A DNA stretch of 64,000 nucleotides from Streptomyces collinus. Its GTDB lineage: Bacteria > Actinomycetota > Actinomycetes > Streptomycetales > Streptomycetaceae. The stretch is from positions 7,564,001-7,628,000 of the forward strand of contig NZ_CP133771.1 in assembly GCF_031348265.1 (NCBI RefSeq), written 5' to 3'. The notes beneath the pieces are model-generated. The model saw nothing but the letters and a program-made list of their open reading frames with translations. It was not told the origin of the DNA and did no database searches. Positions 7,598 to 14,158 of this stretch are shown here, in pieces. Within the stretch, counting starts at the first letter, position 1. Every line of letters begins with the position of its first letter. The position numbers and the translations under genes were made by a program.

Positions 7598-8562
7598 GGC
7601 AGCAGCTCGTCCAGGTCCGGCGCCTTCTCGAACAGACCGTCCCGCTCGCCGAGTTCCGCCAGCCGTTCGATCGACGGCCGGTCCGGCCCGGCCGGATAGC
7701 GCGGCAGGGTCAGCTTCTCCAGCAGGGTGGCGGGGATCTTCGTGTAGGTGGAGAGGATCTGCCGGACCTCCTCCGGGTGGCTGTCGGCGTACTTCAGCGA
7801 CTCGGCGGTCGCCTCCTGGAACTTCTTCACCAGTTCCGGGTTCTCGCCGGCGAACTGCTCCGAGGTGAAGTACATGGCGACGGTGAGGTCCGGTGACACG
7901 TCGTGGAAGTTCGAGGCGATCTCCTTGCCGCCCGCGGCCTTCACCGTGGCCAGGGCGGGCTCCGGGGTGCAGGCCGCGTCGACCTGCCCGCCGTCCAGCG
8001 CGGCCGGCATCCGGTCGAAGGGCATCTCGACGAACTCGACCTTCGAAGGGTCGCCGCCGTCCTTGCGGACGGACTCCCTGATCGAGGTGTCGCAGATGTT
8101 GTTGAGGGTGTTGACCGCCGCCTTCTTGCCTTCGAGCTGCTTGGCGGAGGTGAGCGGGGAGCCCTTCCCCACGGTGATGGCGGCGAAGTCGGCGCCGCTC
8201 CTGCCCGTCGACGCGGCACCGTTCGCCACGGCCTTGACGGGCACGTTCTTGGACCGGGCCACCAGCAGTGACGTGGTGTTGCTGAATCCGAACTGGAACT
8301 GGCCGGACATGACCGCGGGCACGATCGCGGCGCCTCCCTGGGCCGGTACCAGCTCCAGTTCGAGGCCGCGATCGGAGTAGAAGCCCTGCTTCTCGCCCAG
8401 GTAGACGGGCGCGACGTCCAGCACGGGAACGATGCCGACCTTGACGGTGGTGGCTTTGCCGGACGAGCCGGCCGTGTCCTTGCCGCCGGGGTCGGACGAG
8501 CCGCAGGCGGTGACGGCGGCGAGGACGGACCCGGCCGTGAGACCGACGAGCAGGCGACGCAT
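7594..8562 (-). CDS. ABC transporter substrate-binding lipoprotein (NMT1/SsuA-like)
   Basis: 322 residues. Lipoprotein signal MRRLLVGLTAGSVLAAVTAC with the lipobox Cys at position 20. The mature part reads as an NMT1/THI5/SsuA-like periplasmic-binding fold (KVGIVPVLDVAPVYLGEKQG, later VDAACTPEPALATVKAAGG). It would be anchored outside the membrane and capture a small organic solute for the two permeases. It is the first gene of the transporter block, 142 bp after the reductase gene, so a separate promoter is possible. Ligand candidates from context are hydroxyproline-related betaines or the aromatic substrate of the adjacent Rieske oxygenase; neither is shown by sequence. Confidence 0.88.
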   Translation of the reverse strand: MRRLLVGLTAGSVLAAVTACGSSDPGGKDTAGSSGKATTVKVGIVPVLDVAPVYLGEKQGFYSDRGLELELVPAQGGAAIVPAVMSGQFQFGFSNTTSLLVARSKNVPVKAVANGAASTGRSGADFAAITVGKGSPLTSAKQLEGKKAAVNTLNNICDTSIRESVRKDGGDPSKVEFVEMPFDRMPAALDGGQVDAACTPEPALATVKAAGGKEIASNFHDVSPDLTVAMYFTSEQFAGENPELVKKFQEATAESLKYADSHPEEVRQILSTYTKIPATLLEKLTLPRYPAGPDRPSIERLAELGERDGLFEKAPDLDELLP

Positions 8563-8704
8563 GGCTCCCCCTGTGGGACCGGCTGAGGTGCTCCGACAGG
8601 CTGTGCGCAGGCAGTACGGAAGTGCTCAGCGGGAACCTAGAGCCCGCCCGGAGCCAAGGTCAATGCACGTGCGGTGAAGGCTTGTTGAAACCGGCACCTT
8701 CGGG

Positions 8705-9640
8705 TCAGAGGTCCAGCACGAGCCGCCCGCCGCGGCAGCGGGACACACAGATGAGCATCGTCTCGCCCGTCGCGCGCTCGTCGTCGGTCAGCACCGAGTC
8801 GCGGTGGTCCGGCTCGCCGTCCAGGACGTCGGTCTCGCACGTGCCGCAGGTGCCCTCGGTGCAGGAGTACAGGACCTCCACCCCGGCGGCGCGCACGGCG
8901 TCGAGCACGGACACGTCCGGTGCGACGGTGAGCGTCCTGCCGCTCCGCGCCAGTTCCACCTCGAACGCGGTGTCGTCGCCGGTCTCCTGTTCCTTCGGCT
9001 GGAACCGTTCGACACGCAGGACCCCGGAGGGGCAGCGGGCCTCGACGGCATCCAGCAGCGGCCCGGGACCGCAGCAGTAGACGAGCGTGCCCTCGGGCAC
9101 GTCGTCCAGCACCGAGGGCAGGTCCAGCAGGCCCGTCTCGTCCTCCGGTGCGAACGTCACGCGGTCCCCGTAGCGGCCGAGTTCCCCGCCGAACGCCATG
9201 GATCCGCGGGTGCGCCCGCCGTACAGCAGCGTCCACTCGGCGCCCGCCGCCTCCGCCGCCGCCAGCATCGGCAGGATCGGCGTGATGCCGATGCCGCCGG
9301 CGACGAAGCGGTAGCGGGGGGCGGGTTCCAGGCGGAAGTTGTTCCGGGGCCCGCGCACCCGCACCTTGGCGTCCTCGCCGAGCTGCTCGTGCACATGGGC
9401 GGAGCCGCCCCGCCCGGCGGGCTCGCGCAGCACCGCGATCCGCCAGGCCGACCGGTCCGCCGGATCGCCGCACAGCGAGTACTGCCGTTCCAGGCCGGGC
9501 CCGAGCAGCACGTCCACGTGAGCGCCCGGCTCCCAGGCCGGGAGCGGCTCGCCCAGCGGATGACGCAAGGTCAGGGCGAGCACTCCCTCGGCGGCGAACT
9601 CCCGCCGCTGAACGATCAGTTCGGCCTCGAACACGGTCAT
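8705..9640 (-). CDS. Phthalate-dioxygenase-reductase/VanB-type ferredoxin reductase
   Basis: 311 residues, the usual length for PDR/VanB. Domain order is an FMN-binding barrel at the N-terminus (RQYSLCGDPADRSAW), an NAD-binding domain (GGIGITPILPMLAAA, then YCCGPGPLLDAVE), and a C-terminal plant-type [2Fe-2S] domain with C260, C265, C268 and C298 (YSCTEGTCGTC...LICVS). It passes electrons from NADH to the Rieske oxygenase encoded upstream. The ATG chosen begins MTVFEAEL and lies within four bases of the upstream 60-residue gene's stop (ATGA overlap). Longer upstream starts would overlap that gene. Confidence 0.9.
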   Translation of the reverse strand: MTVFEAELIVQRREFAAEGVLALTLRHPLGEPLPAWEPGAHVDVLLGPGLERQYSLCGDPADRSAWRIAVLREPAGRGGSAHVHEQLGEDAKVRVRGPRNNFRLEPAPRYRFVAGGIGITPILPMLAAAEAAGAEWTLLYGGRTRGSMAFGGELGRYGDRVTFAPEDETGLLDLPSVLDDVPEGTLVYCCGPGPLLDAVEARCPSGVLRVERFQPKEQETGDDTAFEVELARSGRTLTVAPDVSVLDAVRAAGVEVLYSCTEGTCGTCETDVLDGEPDHRDSVLTDDERATGETMLICVSRCRGGRLVLDL

Positions 9641-9819
9641 GAGCCGGCCCCTCGCGGTTCGTCGTCGCTCACATGCCCCTGGGGGTGGGCGAGCATCCAC
9701 TCCCACATCTCGACCGGGTCCTGCGCGGTGTGCTCACGCCCGCAGTGGCACGTGCCGTGCAGCACGTCGGTGCCGGGCACCCAGTCGATGCGGTAGATCT
9801 CGCCGGTCGGAGCCGTCAC
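9637..9819 (-). CDS. Small CxC-motif protein inside the Rieske oxygenase operon (unknown function)
   Basis: 60 residues from a GTG that overlaps the oxygenase stop (GTGA); its own stop overlaps the reductase start (ATGA). I do not recognise the family. It carries HGTCHCGREH followed by an acidic/aromatic helix-like VEMWEWMLAHPQGH. The Cys-x-Cys and neighbouring His could bind a metal, but four ligands are not obvious. Double overlap with both enzyme genes shows it is real and translated in step with them. It may be an accessory or coupling subunit of the oxygenase-reductase pair. Confidence 0.75.
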   Translation of the reverse strand: MTAPTGEIYRIDWVPGTDVLHGTCHCGREHTAQDPVEMWEWMLAHPQGHVSDDEPRGAGS

Positions 9820-10886
9820 AGGACCTTCTCCACGGGCTTCTCGCCCTGCTCGACCAGCCGGGCGAGGATACGGCGTGCGGCAAGGCCACCGGTGTCGATG
9901 TTGATGCTCAGCTCCTGGTAGCCGGTGCGCTCGGTGCCGAGCGTCTCCTGCAGCAGGTTGAGCGCGGTGACGTCCTGCATGACGACCGTGTGGTTGTTTC
10001 CGCGCAGGAACTCGGTGACTTCCGTGTCGTCCGTGGCCCAGTCGCGCGAGACGGCCCAGAAGTCGTACACCTTGCCGTCGCCCGACGGTGTGATGGCGTA
10101 CGTGATCTCGGTGTGGAAGCCGTTCGGATCGCTGCCGTCCGCCTCGGGCAGCACTCCGGCCGGGGCGATCCGGCTGTGCAGCAAATACAGGCACGGCGCG
10201 TGGTATTCGATGTCCTGCCAGCGGGTGATCCGGCCCGCGATGCCGGTGGACTTGGCGTAGAACGGCGGGCACTCGGCGTCGTCCATGTGCCGGCTCACCC
10301 GGACGATGCCGGCGCCCTCGTCGACCTCGGTGGTGATCGGCGTCTCGGCGACCTCGGGGGTGCCGATGTAACCGCCGTGCAGATACGTCTCGTGGGACAG
10401 GTCCAGGAGGTTGTCGACGAGCAGGCCGTAGTCGCAGTCGATGGGCTCCATGCCGCGCACGGTGACCCAGCCGGGGGAGTCCAGGTGCCGGGCCCGGGGG
10501 ATGGTCTGCGGGTCGGCGAGCGCCGGATCGCCGATCCACACCCAGATCAGCGAGTCCTGTTCGACGACCGGGTAGGAGGCGACCCGGGCGGTGCGCGGCA
10601 CCCGTTTCTGTCCCGGCACGTACACACACGTGCCGGTCGTGTCGTACGTGAAGCCGTGGTAGCCGCACACGATCCGGTCCCCGTCCAGGCGCGTCGGCGC
10701 CTGGGACAGCGGGTACCGGCGGTGCACACACCGGTCGTGCAGGACGACCGGGGTGCCGTCCTCCTCCGTCCGGTAGAGCACGAGCGTCTCACCGAGGATC
10801 GTCCGGCCGAGCAACTCCCGCCCGACCTCGTGACTGTAGGCGGCGACGTACCACTGGTTCCTGGCGAAGGCGGTCATGTGGGGCAT
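9816..10886 (-). CDS. Rieske non-heme iron oxygenase, VanA-like alpha subunit
   Basis: 356 residues. Rieske [2Fe-2S] motif with C53-x-H55 (RCVHRR) and C74-x2-H77 (CGYHGFTYD), then the mononuclear iron site D162-L-S-H165-x4-H170 (DLSHETYLH). Length and the N-terminal FARNQWYVAAYSHEVG resemble vanillate O-demethylase oxygenase and related demethylases. The first ATG has GGGAG nine bases upstream; an ATG three codons later is possible. Together with the VanB-type reductase it should hydroxylate or demethylate a small acid brought in by the downstream ABC importer. Candidate substrates are methoxylated aromatics or an N-methylated proline derivative; the choice is inference. Confidence 0.85.
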   Translation of the reverse strand: MPHMTAFARNQWYVAAYSHEVGRELLGRTILGETLVLYRTEEDGTPVVLHDRCVHRRYPLSQAPTRLDGDRIVCGYHGFTYDTTGTCVYVPGQKRVPRTARVASYPVVEQDSLIWVWIGDPALADPQTIPRARHLDSPGWVTVRGMEPIDCDYGLLVDNLLDLSHETYLHGGYIGTPEVAETPITTEVDEGAGIVRVSRHMDDAECPPFYAKSTGIAGRITRWQDIEYHAPCLYLLHSRIAPAGVLPEADGSDPNGFHTEITYAITPSGDGKVYDFWAVSRDWATDDTEVTEFLRGNNHTVVMQDVTALNLLQETLGTERTGYQELSINIDTGGLAARRILARLVEQGEKPVEKVL

Positions 10887-10964
10887 GGGCGCTGGCTCCC
10901 GTCTCTGGTCGTGCCGTCATCGTCGGGGCGGTCCTCCGGGCTCCGCAACGGCCCTTCCGTCAGG

Positions 10965-10995
10965 CGGAAGCCGCTTACGGCAGAAGCGGTTTCCG
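10965..10995. promoter_or_regulatory. Inverted repeat in the divergent region between the Rieske operon and the LysM cassette
   Basis: CGGAAGCCGCTT (10965-10976) and AAGCGGTTTCCG (10984-10995) form a 12-bp dyad with one mismatch and a 7-bp spacer. It lies 78 bp before the oxygenase start and 70 bp before the LysM start, in an unusually AT-rich stretch. An operator controlling one or both promoters is the simplest reading. Confidence 0.5.
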
Positions 10996-11064
10996 AATCA
11001 AAAAGTGAAATCGAAACGGAATTCTGCGCTTTATCGTCGCCGAGAATTGTCTTAGGCTGGATGC

Positions 11065-11304
11065 ATGGAAAAGACAAGAACGCAGTTCTACGTAGTGAAA
11101 CGCGGTGACAATCTCACCAAGATCGCGCGGATGCATCACGTGACTCTGGATCAGATTCTGGAGTGGAACCCGCAGATCGAGGACCCGGACGTAATCCACC
11201 CCGGCCAGCGGATACGCGTGGCCCCGCCCCGGGGAGAGGGCGGAGAGGACGGTGAGTACGAGACGACCCCTTTCCAGGGGCAGACTTCTTCCAAGCGTCA
11301 GTGA
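11065..11304 (+). CDS. LysM-domain protein without signal peptide
   Basis: 79 residues. A single LysM occupies about 7-52 (TQFYVVKRGDNLTKIARMHH, then DQILEWNPQI, then VIHPGQRIRV), followed by an acidic, glycine-rich tail. No signal peptide or membrane segment is visible, so the product either stays inside the cell or leaves by a non-classical route. There is no good ribosome-binding site; TAGGCT sits about seven bases before the ATG and could be a -10 box, giving a leaderless transcript. Codon choice (AAA, AGA, ACA, GTA) is less GC-biased than in neighbours. First gene of a three-gene cassette in which each stop overlaps the next start. Confidence 0.8.
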   Translation: MEKTRTQFYVVKRGDNLTKIARMHHVTLDQILEWNPQIEDPDVIHPGQRIRVAPPRGEGGEDGEYETTPFQGQTSSKRQ

Positions 11305-11513
11305 CCAGTCCCGTCATTGAGGCCATGGGCTACCGCCTCATCGAGGAGAACTGCTCGGTGTATTCCGACGGCCCCGACGCGACGTGGAGCCCGGCGGACC
11401 AGAAGTCGTACGCCAAGTGGCAGCGCAAGCTCGGCTTCGGCGGCGCTGACGCCGACGGTATTCCGGGTCGGACGTCCTGGAACAAGCTCCGAGTGCCCGC
11501 AGTTTACGAATGA
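11301..11513 (+). CDS. Small peptidoglycan-binding-like protein
   Basis: 70 residues from a GTG overlapping the LysM stop (GTGA). The region ADQKSYAKWQRKLGF, then GIPGRTSWNKL resembles the helical peptidoglycan-binding (PG_binding_1-like) module, in which a tryptophan-containing helix is followed by DG.xGxxTW. No signal peptide is visible. It is the middle gene of the cassette and overlaps the following membrane-protein gene by ATGA. Having LysM and this module as separate tiny proteins, rather than fused to an enzyme, is unusual. Domain assignment is moderate; function is unknown. Confidence 0.7.
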   Translation: MTSPVIEAMGYRLIEENCSVYSDGPDATWSPADQKSYAKWQRKLGFGGADADGIPGRTSWNKLRVPAVYE

Positions 11514-12727
11514 CCAGAACCGAAAGCCGGCCGGCCCGTACGCGCAGTCGAGTACCAGGTCTGCGTAACGGGCCGTCGCGGTCGGCATGGCGCGCGCGTG
11601 CCAGGGCCCGCATCGCCTATCTCGAAGCGGAGCTGGAGCATGAGAGCGGCAGACTTCCGCCGGGCGACCGAACAGCGCTCATCGAGGGAATGCGAAACCA
11701 TCTGGAAAAGGCCCGCTCGGCCGCGGACGAGGATTTCGGATGGCGGATGCCGTGGTCGGGATCGACTGCCCGTGAGGGCGTGTGCTCGAATATTCGCAAT
11801 GCCGAGGTATTGCTGATTCAACTGGTTTCCGACGACGAAGCATCGGGCCGCGTCAGTGAGGTCATGGCGCTGGTCAAGGACCATCTGGACGCGGACGACC
11901 CACGGCGGGTCCGGCTCGCCCAGCGACTGCGTCCCATCATCTCCGGTGACATCACCGCGAGCGACCGGGATCTCATGGGCCGGGCGCTCGACGCCGCGTA
12001 CTGCAGCCTGGACGACGAACTGGCCCGGGTGCGCAGCCTGCGCAACATCCTCTGGGCCGCGACGGTCCTCGTGGTGATCGGGGTGGTGAACCTGGCCCTC
12101 TACGGATGGTTCTCGCCCAGCTCGCTGAGCTTGTGCTTCTCACCCCAGGGCGGCTCCGGAGACAAAGTCACCGTCGTGTGCCCCACCTCCGAGCACTACG
12201 GCCGGCCGGCCGACACCGACGCGAGCGACCTGGCCGGCGCGACGGACATCCTCACCGTCGAGATCGCCGGACTCGCCGGTGCCGCCCTCACCGTCATCGC
12301 GTCGCTGCGCCGCATCCGGGGAACCGACTCCCCCTACATGCTGCCCCTGGCGTCGGCGGTGCTGAAGCTGCCCACCGGCGCGCTGTCGGCCTTCCTCGGG
12401 CTGCTGCTGATCCGGGGCGCCTTCGTCCCCGGGCTCAGCGACCTCGACAGCAGGGCGCAGGTCCTCGCCTGGGCCGCGGCCTTCGGCGCCGCCCAGCACC
12501 TGGTGACGCGACTCGTCGACGACCGTGCCCAGATGACGCTGTCGGAGGTCGGCCGGACCACCGACGCCGTGATCAACCCGGAGAGAGTCGCCGTCAGGGA
12601 AGGACCACCGGCGTCCGCTCCCGGATCGCCCAACGGTGCCGGACCGCACGACGAGCCGCACGCGCCCGGCGGAGACGGCGAACCGGCCCCCGACGGCGGA
12701 TCACCTCACCGCCGCAGCGGTGCGTGA
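11510..12727 (+). CDS. Four-helix membrane protein of unknown function (third gene of LysM cassette)
   Basis: 405 residues. The N-terminal half (about 1-180) is hydrophilic, Arg/Glu-rich and probably helical (IAYLEAELEHESG, EGMRNHLEKARSA, EVMALVKDHLDAD). Hydrophobic segments follow near 187-210 (ILWAATVLVVIGVVNLALYG), 258-278 (EIAGLAGAALTVIASL), 290-320 (LPLASAVLKLPTGALSAFLG...) and 335-355, then a Pro/Gly/His-rich tail. Between the first two helices lies a loop with two cysteines (SLCFSPQGG...VVCPTSEH), perhaps a disulphide on the outer face. Family not recognised. It is coupled to the LysM gene pair by ATGA and overlaps the convergent MFS gene by 22 bp at the 3' end. Confidence 0.8.
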   Translation: MTRTESRPARTRSRVPGLRNGPSRSAWRARARARIAYLEAELEHESGRLPPGDRTALIEGMRNHLEKARSAADEDFGWRMPWSGSTAREGVCSNIRNAEVLLIQLVSDDEASGRVSEVMALVKDHLDADDPRRVRLAQRLRPIISGDITASDRDLMGRALDAAYCSLDDELARVRSLRNILWAATVLVVIGVVNLALYGWFSPSSLSLCFSPQGGSGDKVTVVCPTSEHYGRPADTDASDLAGATDILTVEIAGLAGAALTVIASLRRIRGTDSPYMLPLASAVLKLPTGALSAFLGLLLIRGAFVPGLSDLDSRAQVLAWAAAFGAAQHLVTRLVDDRAQMTLSEVGRTTDAVINPERVAVREGPPASAPGSPNGAGPHDEPHAPGGDGEPAPDGGSPHRRSGA

Positions 12728-13989
12728 GCCGTCTCCGGCAGCCTCAGATACACCACCGACGACACCAGGCAGATCACAGCGACGTACCAGGGGAACAGCC
12801 CCGCGTGCCCCTGCTCCTTGAACAGCGTCCCCACGTACGGGGCCGTGCCACCGAAGAGGGCGACGGTCAGGGAGTAGGGGAAGCCGATGCCCGCCGCGCG
12901 GACCCGGGGCGGGAAGATCTCCGCGTTCACGGCCGCGCTGATCGAGGTGAACCCGGTCAGCAGCACCATGCCCGCGCAACTCACGAGCAGCAGCACGGCG
13001 AAGGAGTCGCTCAGGGTGTGCAGCAGGGGCACGGCGAGCAGCGCGAAGCCCAGGCCGAAGAAGAGCAGCAGGGGGCGGCGCCCGAACCGGTCGGAGAGCA
13101 GACCGCCGAGCGGTTGCAGCAGGGCGAAGAAGGCCAGTGAGATCGTGCCCGCGAGCAGCGCATCCGACTTCTCGATGCCGGCGTTGAGTTCGGCGTACGT
13201 CGGCAGGTACGACGTCCACGTGTAGTACGCGATCGTGCCGCCCGCCGTGATGCCGCAGATGAGGAGCGACTCGCGCGGATGCCGGCGCAGCGCCTCGAAC
13301 AGGCCCGGGCGCGGTCCCTGCCGCTGCTCGGCGCTGCGGGTCTCCTGCGCACCCTGCCGGATCCAGAAGCCGACCAGGCTCAGTACCGCCCCGAGGACGA
13401 ACGGCACCCGCCAGCCCCAGCCGTTCATCTGCCCGTCGCTCAGCGTGCCCACCAGCAGCGTCGCGATGCCGGAGGCGACCAGCTGCCCCACCGTCGTCGA
13501 CACGTACTGGAAGCTGGAGAACAGCCCGCGCCGGCCGGGCCCCGCCGACTCCACCAGGAACGTCGTCGAGGCCGCGAACTCGCCGCCCACGGACAGGCCC
13601 TGGAGCAACCGGGCGAGGACGAGGATCACCGGCGCCAGCACGCCCACCGTCGCGTAGGTCGGGGTCAGTCCGACCAACAGGCTGCTGCCGCCCATCAGCA
13701 GGATGGTGACCGTCAGCGCGGCCCGCCGCCCGTGCCGGTCCGCTACCGCGCCCATCAGCAGCCCGCCGACCGGCCGCATGAAGAAGCCGACCGCGAACAC
13801 CGCGAACGTGGACAGCAGCGGCACCAGCGAGTTGTCCGCGCTCTTCGGAAAGACCTGGTCGGCGATGTAGGTGGCCAGAAACGTGTAGGCGTACCAGTCG
13901 TACCACTCCACCGCGTTGCCCACCGAGGCGGCGAGGAGCTGGCGAACGGGCCGTTGCGTCGGCGGGGAAGCCGTCTGCGTCTCTGTCAC
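12706..13989 (-). CDS. MFS transporter, metabolite:H+ symporter (KgtP/ProP-like)
   Basis: 427 residues with 12 predicted TM segments. The opening VGNAVEWYDWYAYTFLATYI is the hallmark of the MHS subfamily, and GAVADRHGRRAA is the loop 2-3 signature. Family members import dicarboxylates, 2-oxoglutarate, proline/betaine or shikimate with protons. I chose the GTG giving VTETQTASP, with GGGAGGGTGAGGGGC upstream; an ATG 19 codons earlier is possible but adds an atypical tail. The 3' end overlaps the convergent membrane-protein gene. The substrate is unknown; 2-oxoglutarate or proline would fit the catabolic genes nearby only loosely. Confidence 0.85.
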   Translation of the reverse strand: MTETQTASPPTQRPVRQLLAASVGNAVEWYDWYAYTFLATYIADQVFPKSADNSLVPLLSTFAVFAVGFFMRPVGGLLMGAVADRHGRRAALTVTILLMGGSSLLVGLTPTYATVGVLAPVILVLARLLQGLSVGGEFAASTTFLVESAGPGRRGLFSSFQYVSTTVGQLVASGIATLLVGTLSDGQMNGWGWRVPFVLGAVLSLVGFWIRQGAQETRSAEQRQGPRPGLFEALRRHPRESLLICGITAGGTIAYYTWTSYLPTYAELNAGIEKSDALLAGTISLAFFALLQPLGGLLSDRFGRRPLLLFFGLGFALLAVPLLHTLSDSFAVLLLVSCAGMVLLTGFTSISAAVNAEIFPPRVRAAGIGFPYSLTVALFGGTAPYVGTLFKEQGHAGLFPWYVAVICLVSSVVYLRLPETAHAPLRR

Positions 13990-14040
13990 GCCCCTCACCC
14001 TCCCCTGGGAACGCCCCGGCACACCTGGCGTACCGGCGAC

Positions 14041-14062
14041 CTTCACACGAGTGTCACCGGCC
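14041..14062 (+). promoter_or_regulatory. Possible PHO-box-like 11-bp direct repeat upstream of phospholipase C
   Basis: CTTCACACGAG and TGTCACCGGCC sit head to tail with an 11-bp period. Each keeps a TCAC core at the same place, like the GTTCACC units bound by PhoP in Streptomyces (5 of 7 core bases each). The site lies about 97 bp before the phospholipase start. Matching is only partial, so this is a candidate. Confidence 0.3.
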
Positions 14063-14158
14063 CCTTCCTTGTCGTTTGGTGTCCCTGAAACACTCCTTCC
14101 GCGCAGATTCCGTCACGTTCCGGCCATCCAGCACAGCAGGATGAGAGGTCTGTCCTTC

